64,000 bases of DNA from Neobacillus driksii (GTDB lineage Bacteria; Bacillota; Bacilli; Bacillales; Cytobacillaceae), in the NCBI RefSeq assembly GCF_013409995.1, contig NZ_JACCBX010000005.1:62001-126000 (forward strand), given 5' to 3'. A model generated the notes under the pieces. It saw nothing but the letters and a program-made list of their open reading frames with translations, was not told the DNA's origin and ran no database searches. This document shows positions 35,430 to 44,393 of this stretch, one piece after another. The position numbers were made by a program, and so were the translations under genes. Each line of letters opens with the position of its first letter. The first letter of the stretch is position 1.

Positions 35430-35588
35430 TACAAGGTCGATGGCCCCTAACACAATGTGTGCAAGACCGAATCCGAAAACCGTATTTGCGATCATTTTGT
35501 TGGAACCTCGTTTTTGTTTTAAGGCATACCCAGTTGCTGTTACAGCCGTACCCAATACCGTTGGAATCAAGCCCTCGCGAATATCCAC
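35415..35588 (-). CDS. 57-aa conserved-type small membrane protein
   Basis: The gene starts at GTG with GGAGGG 6 nt upstream and encodes VDIREGLIPTVLGTAVTATG, then YALKQKRGSNKMIAN, then a second hydrophobic stretch and IDLVEHRG. The two hydrophobic segments are joined by a basic loop, so it is probably a two-span membrane hairpin. Similar short proteins are common in Bacillus, some misnamed asparagine synthase. A terminator follows directly. The last codons are duplicated as a remnant at 24651-24665. The longer open frame at 35338-35604 in another phase is a shadow of this gene. Confidence 0.75.
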   Translation of the reverse strand: MDIREGLIPTVLGTAVTATGYALKQKRGSNKMIANTVFGFGLAHIVLGAIDLVEHRG

Positions 35589-35698
35589 GAATATCCCTCC
35601 ACATCGAAGTTAGTGGTGTATAGACACCAATTAATACTTTTCCCTTTTCACTCGTAATTATTATTTCTAAAAGCTAACTCATTATTGTTTTGCTGACA

Positions 35699-35874
35699 CT
35701 CGACAAATTTTTCTCCGCTCCATTATATAAAAAACTACGATCAGCAACGAATATCAAACATTAAATCGAACGTTTGATTATACAAAAATATACTAACCAA
35801 TCGTTTGTGTAAAAACGGCATGAACCAGGTTATTTAAAGCTATCCCACTTGATAGAGGAAAAATATTTGTCGTT
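35699..35874 (+). repeat. paired-palindrome element, copy H
   Basis: The left box CTCGACAAATTTTTCTCC starts at 35699. The palindrome centres are at 35771.5 (AATCGAACGTTTGATTA) and 35802.5 (CCAATCGTTTGTGT), 31 bp apart. The right end GAGGAAAAATATTTGTCG (35855-35872) mirrors the left end as an imperfect terminal inverted repeat. No plus-strand gene follows it. Confidence 0.8.
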
Positions 35875-35970
35875 TAATAGTATCAATATTTTTACCGATC
35901 CCACCCCAGATGGATGGGTTACACTTATAACTGTTGCATACTTTAGTGACTTTCTGATTTCCCGCCTTAC

Positions 35971-36012
35971 ACAATCGATTGATTAATAGTGCTTAACCCC
36001 TTTATAGACAAA
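35971..36012 (+). repeat. paired-palindrome element, fragment J
   Basis: ACAATCGATTGATTAATAG followed by GTGCTTAACCCCTTTATAGAC matches the second palindrome plus the AACCCCTT tract of other copies. It lies just past copy H, in the same orientation. Confidence 0.5.
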
Positions 36013-36046
36013 CCCTTTTGGCTATACCATTTTTTCTAAAATTGAC

Positions 36047-38449
36047 CTATCTTTTTCTTTGATTTGCTCGAATTCCAGCACGAATACCGTAATAGGCTAC
36101 CTTTCCAACGGAGTAGCCTAACCGCGGGAGAGCAAAAGTGGTTTTGGCTATATCTTTAGTTACGTTCCATGCCTCTTGTTTAAAACCATCCCTCATGTGC
36201 TGAAGAAACCTACCTTCGTCATAAGCTTTTTTATAATCTTCCATCGAATTGCGGAGTTGCTCCTTTAACGTCGCCCCTTCACCATTTTTCTTGCCTTCCT
36301 CATATCGATTATGAACATGACGAACAAATCCTAAAAATTCCCCGACAAGAAGCTCAGACGTTTTCTCCAATACTTCTCCAACTGCTTCATCTCGCCAATC
36401 CCTTAACATCTCATCGGTAACCTCTTTACCTTCAGCTAAGATTTCTTCGGTTTTCAAGTCAATTCGATCACCTACATATATATCCATTGTATTAGCGATG
36501 TCCGGATTAACGTTATACGCTTCCGTCATATCGTCCATGAACTTTTCCATTTCGGAATCCACATCACCAGGCATAGCTTCCGGAAACCACTTTTCCCAAT
36601 CCAGTTTTTCCTCTAATTTGCTAACAAATTTATCTCCAACATCTTCCCAAAGCCCTTTTGTATCTTTCTCCTGATAGATATCCTGTAATACCAATTCCGT
36701 TAACAATGCTTCGGCACTTGCGTCAATTAATGTATCTACACCGTCATTTACAACATCACTTCCGGCTTCCTTCATGGTCCTTATGGCTTTATCTCCAGGA
36801 TTAATATCTTCTCGTAGACGTCTAATCAAATCCCGTTCATTTTTATCCGTCTTGGATTCCGTATTAACATTAAGTTGATCAAATAAGGAAGTATTCTCTT
36901 CGGTTTCCTTACCGAACAACGCTTCCTTCGCCTCTTGGTATCGTTCTAAAGAAGAACCATCCTCTTCGTTCTTCCCGATCAGGTCATCCTCAAAACGGAA
37001 ATTATCTAGATTGTTTTCCTTCCCTTTCTCCATCATCTCATCGAAAAAGGAGGTACTCTCTTCTGTCTCCTTACCGGACACCGCTTCCTTCACTTCTTGG
37101 TATCGTTCTAAAGAAGAACCATCCTCTTCGTTCTTCCCGATCAGGTCATCCTCAAAACGGAAATTCTCTGGATTGTTTTCCTTCCCTTTCTCCATCATCT
37201 CATCGAAAAAGGAGGTATTCTCTTCCGTCTCCTTACCAAACACGGCTTCTTTCGCCTCTTGGTATTGTTCCAACGAGAAAGTATCTTCCTCTTGCTTTTC
37301 GGCCAGGTCTTCCTCAAAACCGAAGTCTTCCGGATTGTTTTCCTTCCCTTTCTCCATCATCTCATCGAAAAAGGAGGTATTCTCTTCCGTCTTCTTACCA
37401 AACACTGCTTCTTTCGCCTCTTGGTATTGTTCCAACGAGAAAGTATCTTCCTCTTGCTTTTTGGCCAGGTCTTCCTCAAAACGGAAGTCCTCCAGATTGT
37501 TTTCCTTCCCTTTCTCCATCATCTCATCGAAAAAGGATGTATTCTCTTCCGTTTCCTTACCAAACACCGCTTCCTTCGCCTCTTGGTATCGTTCTAAAGA
37601 AGAACCATCCTCTTCGTTCTTCCCGATCAGGTCATCCTCAAAACGGAAATTATCTAGATTGTTTTCCATCCCTTTCTCCATCATCTCATCGAAAAAGGAG
37701 GTACTCTCTTCTGTCTCCTTACCGAACACCGCTTCCTTCACTTCTTGGTATCGTTCTAAAGAAGAACCATCCTCTTCGTTCTTCCCGACCAGGTCATCCT
37801 CAAAACGGAAGTCTTCCGGATTGTTTTCCTTTCCTTTCTCCATCATCTCATCGAAAAGGGAGGTATTCTCTTCCGTCTCCTTACCAAACACTGCTTCCTT
37901 CGCCTCTTGGTATCGTTCCAAAGAAAAACCGTCTTCCTCTTGCTTCCCGACCAGGTCATCCTCAAAACGGAAATCTTCTGGATTATTTCCCCTCCCTTTC
38001 TCCATCATCTCATCGAAAAAGGAAGTATTCTCTTCCGTTTCCTTACCAAACACTGCTTCCTTCGCCTCTTGGTATCGTTCCACTGAGTCACTATCTTTCT
38101 CTTGCTTGCCAGCCAGATCATCCTCAAAACGGAAATCTTCTGGATTGTTTTTCTTCCCTTTCTCCATCATTTCATCAAAAAAGGAAGTATTCTCTTCGGT
38201 TGCTTTACCAAACACCGCTTCCTTCGCCTCTTGGTAACGCTCCAGCGATGACTTCTCTCCTTGTTCTGGCGATAACTCGTTATTTCGTTCTATCGTGGTG
38301 TCCAAAGATTCTTTCGAATGCGCTTTTCCTTTTCCCGGTTCCTCCATGTCACTAAATTCAAAGGACTCATTTTCACGTTTGTAATCCGCTGGCTTCTGAG
38401 GTGCAGAGGAAGGAATGTCATCTCCTTCATCCCAATCATTTCGTTTCAT
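36047..38449 (-). CDS. acidic protein with eight tandem 54-aa repeats, partner of the HerA-like ATPase
   Basis: This 800-aa protein has a polar start (1-66), then eight full 54-aa repeats and a partial ninth (about 67-522). A representative unit opens SLERYQEAKEAVFGKETEEN and goes on to FFDEMMEKG and FRFEDDL. A non-repeated helical C-terminal region (about 525-800) ends in a basic stretch (RAGIRANQRKR). The repeats are rich in Glu and Lys and should be mostly helical; no enzyme motif is seen. AAAGGGG lies 6 nt before the ATG. It follows the ATPase gene by 27 bp, so it is the third gene of a tight operon. The repeats may serve as a scaffold or docking array, but the function is unknown. Confidence 0.8.
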   Translation of the reverse strand: MKRNDWDEGDDIPSSAPQKPADYKRENESFEFSDMEEPGKGKAHSKESLDTTIERNNELSPEQGEKSSLERYQEAKEAVFGKATEENTSFFDEMMEKGKKNNPEDFRFEDDLAGKQEKDSDSVERYQEAKEAVFGKETEENTSFFDEMMEKGRGNNPEDFRFEDDLVGKQEEDGFSLERYQEAKEAVFGKETEENTSLFDEMMEKGKENNPEDFRFEDDLVGKNEEDGSSLERYQEVKEAVFGKETEESTSFFDEMMEKGMENNLDNFRFEDDLIGKNEEDGSSLERYQEAKEAVFGKETEENTSFFDEMMEKGKENNLEDFRFEEDLAKKQEEDTFSLEQYQEAKEAVFGKKTEENTSFFDEMMEKGKENNPEDFGFEEDLAEKQEEDTFSLEQYQEAKEAVFGKETEENTSFFDEMMEKGKENNPENFRFEDDLIGKNEEDGSSLERYQEVKEAVSGKETEESTSFFDEMMEKGKENNLDNFRFEDDLIGKNEEDGSSLERYQEAKEALFGKETEENTSLFDQLNVNTESKTDKNERDLIRRLREDINPGDKAIRTMKEAGSDVVNDGVDTLIDASAEALLTELVLQDIYQEKDTKGLWEDVGDKFVSKLEEKLDWEKWFPEAMPGDVDSEMEKFMDDMTEAYNVNPDIANTMDIYVGDRIDLKTEEILAEGKEVTDEMLRDWRDEAVGEVLEKTSELLVGEFLGFVRHVHNRYEEGKKNGEGATLKEQLRNSMEDYKKAYDEGRFLQHMRDGFKQEAWNVTKDIAKTTFALPRLGYSVGKVAYYGIRAGIRANQRKR
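36880..38251 (-). repeat. tandem 162-bp coding repeats
   Basis: Eight in-frame 162-bp units plus a partial ninth. Units 4 and 8 share the rarer variant text (EVKEAV, EESTSFF, NNLDNFRF), and units 6 and 7 share EQYQEAKEAV. This suggests that blocks of units, not just single units, have been copied. Confidence 0.9.
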
Positions 38450-38476
38450 AATTTTCCCCTTTCAAAAAGGTGCCGA

Positions 38477-41314
38477 TTATTTCGGCACCTTCATTTGTTG
38501 TATAAAATTGGACCGCCCTGTGTGTGTTTTGATTTGTTTTGTGGAACTGCGCAGACAGTGCATTAAGAAACATCCGGTAAAAATATCTTTCTCCTCTTCA
38601 GACATCATTAGATCTGGCATGATACGAGTCCATCCTTCATTAAAGCGTGCTCGACTTTTTGTCTCAAGTGTGGTGTTCATGAGTTCCTCAAACGCTTGTA
38701 GACGACTTGGATCTGCGGAATAGTACTCGGAATCTTCACGTACATACCGACGGCATGTTTTACTACATCCAACGGCTGGACATTCATAAAATGGGATCAA
38801 ACGGTCTTGGCGAGTCTCCCAGTAAGTTGAGCGTTCCTTCACTTCTGTATCAGTAAAGGATTCTTGAACATTATATAACTCCTTAAAATCCCTTGATTGA
38901 ATGAGCTGCGGTCGAGGTAATTTTTCAAAATAGGTCAAGGCTTCCCCAGGTTTAAGCGATGCAAACTCACGTTTAAGTGTGTCGTCCATGTTCATGCTTT
39001 CTCCTGCCACACGTCGATCCTCTTGATCCACCAAACGGAAAGCCACTTTAATGCCGGTGTATCGGACCACTTTGCTCGATATAGCCGTTGGTGATTGATC
39101 GACTACAATAAGTCCCTCTCCCAAATTCCTTACTTCAGCTAACATATTCGTAAACAGCTCTACAGCTGTTGAGCGAGCTTTTGCTTTATCATCAGACACT
39201 TCCTTAGTTTCCGCCAATAATGTATGGGCTTCTTCCAACAACATCACATGTTTTAAAGGGGAACCCGCTAATCGGGTCACTTTGAGATAAGCGTTTAATC
39301 GAATCAACAAAAGTGACATTATAAGTGCTCTTTCATCCGGATCCATAATTGCATCTAGTTCGATGATGGTTGGCTTGCTTAAGATATCCTCAAGCGGGAC
39401 ACTGTTGACTGTATCAAACAATCTGCCCCTTGTACCGGTGAGCATGGACTCGAGGCGGACCAAACCTGCCGTCAAAATATCACTGCTAGTATTTGCCGAG
39501 TATCCTAAATCCATATTCCGAAATACTTCCACAAAGTCACGGAATGACGGAATTGGCAGACCTTGTCCTCCTTGGTTCGATGTTCTCCATCCATATTGTC
39601 GGTACGTATCATTTAATGCTTGATCAAACAATGCGGGCAGCGGGCCTCCCATCGGAAAGCTTGCCATAAACGCTGTCTTTAGCGAAGACAAATGAACTTC
39701 AAGTGTTACACCATTTGGAACATCCAATGGATTGAGGCGGAATGGCGATACCCCTTCATTTCCAACAGTAAAGATTTGCAAATCAGGTATAACAGACAGA
39801 AGTGATCGATATTCCTTTTTACTTGGTTCGATGACCAACGTTGGTAAACCGTGGTTGTTCCATAACTGTTGGACCACATCCAACGTAAAGGTAGTTTTCC
39901 CTGATCCTGGAACTCCCAAGACGAGCATATGTTTTTTCAAATCACTTAGGGTAATTTTAATTGGAACATCAGTAAGCTGATCACGTGAAACCACGTTTCC
40001 AAGTGGAATATCTCCCTGTGTCGCTTCAGGTGGAACCTGTGCTACACGGCTTCCTTTCGATTCCCGAATTGTAATGCCCGGAAATTCCCCGTTAATCGCA
40101 ATCGGCAGGCGAAAAAAACTCACTGCTTCATCTCTGGTAACCAGATATGGTAATCTTCTTAACATATGCGGGGCATCTTCACGTTCCCAAAAGGTCGCCC
40201 CGTTCGATTCGCGCCAATGCTGGACATAACCCGGATCCCAAGCACCGGTCAGAAACTTATCTACTCCATCCCGAAAGTACTCCCCTTCGAAAATATCAAT
40301 TTCTGAAGGGATCTCATCCTGGGAAGTGGAAACTAGCAAACTACGAAGACCTGAAATCAGGGAATCCGTGTAAGGTTGTTCACCAAAAACCTGGATCTTA
40401 TATAAGAAACATGGTTTTCGTAACTCATTTAGATAATATTGATAACTCGGAAATGCCAGTTTGGCGTTCGTATCAGGTGGAACATGACCAAAATAGTGAT
40501 GTTGTTGGCCATTGGCAGCTCCATGAAGGAAATTCGCAACTTGTTCGATAGCTCTCCCTTCCTCATGTGTCCACTCTGTCGTGGCAAGAGTAAAGGAGAG
40601 GGAACAGCGCTCTCCATAATTAATTAAGGATTCCGCTATAAATTCTAATGAACTTGGTAGCTTTCTTGGAAAAGGATTCGTCCAATAAAAGAAATCCCCA
40701 TTTGGAACATATTGAGAATCCGCCAGCATCTGGCTTTTATTAACCACCGCTGTATAGGATACATTGCGATGATGTTGAATCTCACTAATCTGTGACGTGG
40801 AAATTCGCTCAAGAGCGTAATATTTGTTTGGAAAGGCAGATGAGATTAGTTGCCAAAATCGATTGGTGACAGGCACAACATCCGTTCTGCTATCAGTCAG
40901 AACGCGCCCTATTAAATATAAACTAATTTTTGCCTTAGTTGGGCTATTCGGATCCGGAATGCAATCCCACACTAATTCCAATGAATTGCTAGGGAAGGTG
41001 GACAATTGATCCAATGTTCGTGAAAAATAGTCCAACGTAAGCCTTAATGCCTGTTCTTCATTTTCATGAATTTGCATGGAATCGGGGATGCGCTTGATCT
41101 CTGCGGCCCACAAACCCACCTGCCTGAATTCAGGTTCACTGTCTACCCAAATTTGCTGATTCCCCATTAAAATACCAGATTCAGTGAGTTGAAGTGCCGA
41201 TGGTTGCTCCCACTCTGCAACAGAAGCCCGCTCTGGCTGGGCCAAAGGGGCTTCTGTTACCTGGGATTCTTCCTTTAATACTTGTGTGAAAAATTTCCCC
41301 AGTTTTTTTAACAT
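38477..41314 (-). CDS. HerA/VirB4-like P-loop ATPase
   Basis: The 945-aa protein has an unrecognised N-terminal half (1-430) and a HerA/FtsK-superfamily ATPase domain (about 435-830). Walker A is GVPGSGKTT (467-475) and Walker B with catalytic Glu is VMLLEEAH (691-698). A conserved VVDQSPTAIS segment and arginine-rich text follow. Near the end, ECPAVGC and a CRR segment give a possible zinc site. Such ATPases pump DNA or protein substrates as hexamers. There is no membrane span. GGAG sits across the end of the upstream gene, with one base between frames. No nuclease, relaxase or secretion gene is adjacent, so this is not an obvious defence or conjugation operon. Confidence 0.83.
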   Translation of the reverse strand: MLKKLGKFFTQVLKEESQVTEAPLAQPERASVAEWEQPSALQLTESGILMGNQQIWVDSEPEFRQVGLWAAEIKRIPDSMQIHENEEQALRLTLDYFSRTLDQLSTFPSNSLELVWDCIPDPNSPTKAKISLYLIGRVLTDSRTDVVPVTNRFWQLISSAFPNKYYALERISTSQISEIQHHRNVSYTAVVNKSQMLADSQYVPNGDFFYWTNPFPRKLPSSLEFIAESLINYGERCSLSFTLATTEWTHEEGRAIEQVANFLHGAANGQQHHYFGHVPPDTNAKLAFPSYQYYLNELRKPCFLYKIQVFGEQPYTDSLISGLRSLLVSTSQDEIPSEIDIFEGEYFRDGVDKFLTGAWDPGYVQHWRESNGATFWEREDAPHMLRRLPYLVTRDEAVSFFRLPIAINGEFPGITIRESKGSRVAQVPPEATQGDIPLGNVVSRDQLTDVPIKITLSDLKKHMLVLGVPGSGKTTFTLDVVQQLWNNHGLPTLVIEPSKKEYRSLLSVIPDLQIFTVGNEGVSPFRLNPLDVPNGVTLEVHLSSLKTAFMASFPMGGPLPALFDQALNDTYRQYGWRTSNQGGQGLPIPSFRDFVEVFRNMDLGYSANTSSDILTAGLVRLESMLTGTRGRLFDTVNSVPLEDILSKPTIIELDAIMDPDERALIMSLLLIRLNAYLKVTRLAGSPLKHVMLLEEAHTLLAETKEVSDDKAKARSTAVELFTNMLAEVRNLGEGLIVVDQSPTAISSKVVRYTGIKVAFRLVDQEDRRVAGESMNMDDTLKREFASLKPGEALTYFEKLPRPQLIQSRDFKELYNVQESFTDTEVKERSTYWETRQDRLIPFYECPAVGCSKTCRRYVREDSEYYSADPSRLQAFEELMNTTLETKSRARFNEGWTRIMPDLMMSEEEKDIFTGCFLMHCLRSSTKQIKTHTGRSNFIQQMKVPK

Positions 41315-41315
41315 C

Positions 41316-41804
41316 TTACACTCCTACAGGCACTTCAAGACCTGCAAAACCTTTTTTCAAGTTTAGGTTATGAAGTGAGAAGTCTACCACACTAGTAACC
41401 GAGTTCCAGAACATAGAATATTCTTGTTGATCAAATGGATTCTGACTTAAGTTATAAGCTAAACCAGCCGCTCCTGGATTTTTAGAAGCAACCGCTGTTA
41501 AACTAGCACCTAATTGTTTAAACATGCTTGGCTCCGATAACATATATGTAAAGACATGCAGGAAGTTACCATATCCCTCAGCTGAGATTAAAATCTTTAC
41601 GTCCTTTTTAGGGCCCTCAATAACTAGAAATTGTTTAGAACCTTTTAACATACCTGCTGAAACCTTTTCGAGACCTGCTTTAACAGGAAGATTCGCCGCT
41701 CTTAGTTCTTCCTCAATACGAGTCATTACTTGTGGTGCCATTGACGCCCTATCCCAGAAAATATGGGCATCCTCTTGAACAATATTCATTGCAGAAATTT
41801 TCAT
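41316..41804 (-). CDS. unknown protein, first gene of the HerA-like operon
   Basis: This 162-aa soluble protein (MKISAMNIVQEDAHIFWDRA...) has no recognised motif, signal peptide or membrane span. Its middle looks alpha/beta (GSKQFLVIEG, DVKILISAEG). Its second half is helical with small residues (GASLTAVASKNPGAAGLAY). AAGGGGAGAG lies about 9 nt before the ATG. The frame ends one base before the ATPase start, so the two are translationally coupled. It may be the partner or substrate of the ATPase; nothing more can be said from sequence. Confidence 0.7.
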   Translation of the reverse strand: MKISAMNIVQEDAHIFWDRASMAPQVMTRIEEELRAANLPVKAGLEKVSAGMLKGSKQFLVIEGPKKDVKILISAEGYGNFLHVFTYMLSEPSMFKQLGASLTAVASKNPGAAGLAYNLSQNPFDQQEYSMFWNSVTSVVDFSLHNLNLKKGFAGLEVPVGV

Positions 41805-42221
41805 TTTATGTATCTCTCCCCTTGTTTCTTTTTACCCAATTCATTTTACCTAATTTTTTCGTTTTGCGAAACAGTTTTTGACAATTTTGTGAATAAAATT
41901 TCCAAGAAAAAGGTAGAAGGTATTAATAGAGTTTTAGGTAATTAGTTCCTTTTATCATAGTTATTCTATGCTATTGCTTGGGTCAGAGGTGTATCTCTTA
42001 AATCTGACCATTAAATCACTATAAAGGATTTTACTTGTGGAGAGCTTTGACGAGTTAATTTTACTGTACCAACCAATGATTTATAAGACAATCCTTGCAC
42101 TTATAGAAATGAAGATAAGTTCTATCAGAAAGGGCTAATCGCACTATGGGGAGCAACGGAGTCATTTGACGATAAAAACGGTAGTTTCTCGAATTAAACT
42201 TATACCTGAATGAAAGGGAAG

Positions 42222-42359
42222 ATGTTGTATCAAATGAATGAAAACCAACCAATGGCAAGAAAAAAATATTTATCCCCAGGAGAATTTCTTGGCACGATTT
42301 ATGAACAAGAAGCTTCCCCTCTGTTTGAAAAGGAAACATTCCAAGCCTATCGTGGATGA
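42222..42359 (+). CDS. possible 45-aa protein or gene fragment
   Basis: An open frame from ATG 42222 (or ATG 42234) to TGA 42357 encodes a polar peptide containing ARKKYLSPGEFLGTIYEQEA. AAAGGGAAG lies directly before the first ATG, about 12 nt before the second. The amino-acid make-up looks protein-like and not random. It could be the start of a longer gene now lost, or a small gene. Apart from it, 41805-42380 shows nothing I can support. Confidence 0.35.
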   Translation: MLYQMNENQPMARKKYLSPGEFLGTIYEQEASPLFEKETFQAYRG

Positions 42360-42380
42360 TTAACCTAAGTTAAAAATAAA

Positions 42381-42410
42381 AGCCTTATCCGAATCATTGC
42401 GGATAGGGCT
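42381..42410 (-). terminator. terminator after the aldose epimerase gene
   Basis: On the minus strand AGCCCTATCCG and CGGATAAGGCT form an 11-bp stem with one G-T pair, then TTTTATTTTT. A second inverted repeat (GAGACAATC with GATTGTCTC, 42412-42463) lies between it and the stop codon. Confidence 0.75.
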
Positions 42411-42470
42411 CAGAGACAATCCTGGTCATCAATTTTTTTAGCGCAAGATTTTCGATTGTCTCCTTTAACT

Positions 42471-43349
42471 TTAATTGAACTTCATTATATATTCAGCCTG
42501 AAAGGTTTCTCCTGCTCCAAGCTTATTCACACCGAACTTCTCCTTTAAGTTTCCTGTTGAATCATAGGTATCTGCCATGCCGTACCAAGGTTCAATGCAA
42601 ACAAACGGAGCAATCGTTCCATCCGTTTCCATATACTTAGACCAAATCCCAACAAACGGAAAACCTTGGAACATAACTTCTACACCATGTCCTGACTGTT
42701 TAGATTCCAATGTGACTTTATCGATATTGCTATAAATTAGGGCATCATGGGCAAATAAGGAGCTTGAAAGTGGTATTGTTGAAAGATTAGTTACTATCCC
42801 TTTCTCATGAATGAGGGAATTCTCTAGCTCATATTCCATCACACTCTTATTTGGCGCCGGTGTAAGGTTCACCTGGTAATCTTTAATGGCCTCATTTTCT
42901 TCCAGTGGAGTCTTAAATGCAGGATGTGCACCAATTGAAAAATACATCTCTTCCTTATTTACATTCAGGATTTGCCACTGAACAATCAACGAGTTCTCTT
43001 TGAGACAATATTGGATCTTCGCTGTAAAGTCATAAGGATATACATGAACGTGGGTGCCAAGGGACTCATATACAAAAGAAACGGTGGTTGATGTCTGTTC
43101 AGCCACTTCGAATTCAACATCACGCAGAAAACCATGCTGCGACATCTTGTAGGTCTGGCCATTCAGTTGATATTGGTCTTCCTTTAATCGCCCCACAATC
43201 GGAAATAAGACAGGAGAGACTCGACCCCAATAAGCCTCATCCCCTGTCCACATATAATCCAGCCCATTTTTCTTATGCATCACTTTACGTACTTCTGCAC
43301 CGTGCCTATCAATATTAACCATCAACCAATCATTCTCAATAACAATCAT
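42471..43349 (-). CDS. aldose 1-epimerase family protein (LacX-like)
   Basis: This 292-aa beta-sandwich protein resembles galactose mutarotase-like LacX proteins. Active-site text is visible: FPIVGRL and SQHGFLRD (about 72-79), SIGAHPAF with the second His (about 136-143), and the C-terminal CIEPWYGM with the catalytic Glu. It should interconvert alpha and beta forms of a free sugar such as galactose released by LacZ. GAGGG lies 7 nt before the ATG. It is on the same strand as lacZ but about 2 kb away, with the MORN and 150-aa genes between. Confidence 0.85.
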   Translation of the reverse strand: MIVIENDWLMVNIDRHGAEVRKVMHKKNGLDYMWTGDEAYWGRVSPVLFPIVGRLKEDQYQLNGQTYKMSQHGFLRDVEFEVAEQTSTTVSFVYESLGTHVHVYPYDFTAKIQYCLKENSLIVQWQILNVNKEEMYFSIGAHPAFKTPLEENEAIKDYQVNLTPAPNKSVMEYELENSLIHEKGIVTNLSTIPLSSSLFAHDALIYSNIDKVTLESKQSGHGVEVMFQGFPFVGIWSKYMETDGTIAPFVCIEPWYGMADTYDSTGNLKEKFGVNKLGAGETFQAEYIMKFN

Positions 43350-43451
43350 TTTTTTCCCTCATTTCATTAAATTGACATTTCAGATTCATCTAATCTTTAT
43401 TATGACCGTAAAACCAGATTAGCTGACAAGTGGAACCAAGTTCATTGATCA

Positions 43452-44288
43452 TTACGGATAAATCCACTCCCCATCTTCTGTGTAATTTCCATCTACAAAA
43501 TTCCCTTTGAACATTGTTCCATCTGGCCAAGTCATTTCACCGTAACCATTCTGTAAGTTATTTCGGAACTGCCCTTTATAAATACTTCCATCCGACCATG
43601 TAAGGGTACCTTCTCCATGGAAGTAGCCATTTGCGAAATCACCATCGTATTTATTTCCATCTGCCCAGGTGAGCATTCCATATCCGTGATATAAACCATT
43701 CACAAAATTCCCTTTATACGAGCTTCCATCATCATAAACAACCTCTTCATAATAATAGGGGCTTTCTTCTGTTACAGTGTTTTCAATAACTTCACTTGTA
43801 TCTACTGATGTTTCCTCCTCCACGATTTCAGTTGCATTAACTTCTTCTATTTGCACACTTTGAGTGTTCTCATCTGGAACATCTGCTGGTACCTCAACTT
43901 GTGCTCGTGGTTCCTCTTCGTTATTAGTTTGACCTTCATTTTTTTCTTCTTCTATTGACTCCATATTCCTTACACTATTATGTACAACCTCTTGAGACTC
44001 TTGCTCTGCTGTTTTATCTATTTCATGAGACAATAAAGAACCAGTCGCAAGTAACAGAATCGTGAGACCTGTAGTGATATATTTGCTACTCTTCTTTTTT
44101 ACTATAAAAAAACAAATCAATCCAAGTACAAGACTAATCCAAGGGAATTCTATCAATAAAACTGCTAGTACTGCTGACAAGCAAAATGACATTTTTGATG
44201 AAAAATGAAAAATCAATTTTAAAAATAGGAAGATGATGATTCCTAAAACAACATATACTCCAAGCGAAAATTCTAATATAGCATCCAT
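43452..44288 (-). CDS. membrane protein with C-terminal MORN repeats
   Basis: The 278-aa protein has about four N-terminal membrane spans (residues 4-100) and an acidic, probably disordered linker (about 105-195, rich in Glu). Four MORN repeats follow (about 200-272), with text like YKGNFVNGLYHGYGMLTWADG. MORN repeats bind lipids or proteins and often serve as scaffolds. ATG 44288 has TTGGAGGG 4 nt upstream; the longer frame from 44327 adds 13 unsupported residues. The membrane topology should leave the MORN part either outside the cell or in the cytosol; this cannot be settled here. Confidence 0.75.
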   Translation of the reverse strand: MDAILEFSLGVYVVLGIIIFLFLKLIFHFSSKMSFCLSAVLAVLLIEFPWISLVLGLICFFIVKKKSSKYITTGLTILLLATGSLLSHEIDKTAEQESQEVVHNSVRNMESIEEEKNEGQTNNEEEPRAQVEVPADVPDENTQSVQIEEVNATEIVEEETSVDTSEVIENTVTEESPYYYEEVVYDDGSSYKGNFVNGLYHGYGMLTWADGNKYDGDFANGYFHGEGTLTWSDGSIYKGQFRNNLQNGYGEMTWPDGTMFKGNFVDGNYTEDGEWIYP

Positions 44289-44330
44289 GTTACCCTCCAA
44301 AAATTCAAGAAAATGGCCTTTCTCCATGAG

Positions 44331-44362
44331 AAAAAGAGCCTAGTAAAACACTTCTAAGCTCT
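44331..44362 (-). terminator. possible terminator after the 150-aa gene
   Basis: On the minus strand AGAGCTTAG and CTAGGCTCT form an imperfect stem followed by TTTTTC. It lies only about 40 bp before the MORN gene start, which leaves little room for a separate promoter. Confidence 0.45.
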
Positions 44363-44393
44363 GAAAAATTCTACTGTTAAGCTCGTCACCCGT

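Noticed and set aside
35338-35604. 88-codon minus-strand frame with many Arg and Cys
   Set aside because: It is a shifted frame over the 57-aa gene, which has a better ribosome site and a plausible membrane sequence.
37011-38237. Long plus-strand open frame (about 408 codons) opposite the tandem repeats
   Set aside because: It is the mirror of the 162-bp coding repeats; the minus-strand frame has the ribosome site, operon context and sensible composition.
36880-38251. Regular repeats considered as a CRISPR array or satellite
   Set aside because: The units are 162 bp, in frame, without unique spacers, and code a continuous protein.
38477-41314. HerA-like ATPase considered as part of a conjugative element or a known HerA-nuclease defence system
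   Set aside because: No relaxase, coupling protein, nuclease, integrase or other transfer gene is within reach in the window.
42061-42339. 92-codon minus-strand frame
   Set aside because: No ribosome site, and opposite to the more protein-like short plus-strand frame at 42222-42359.
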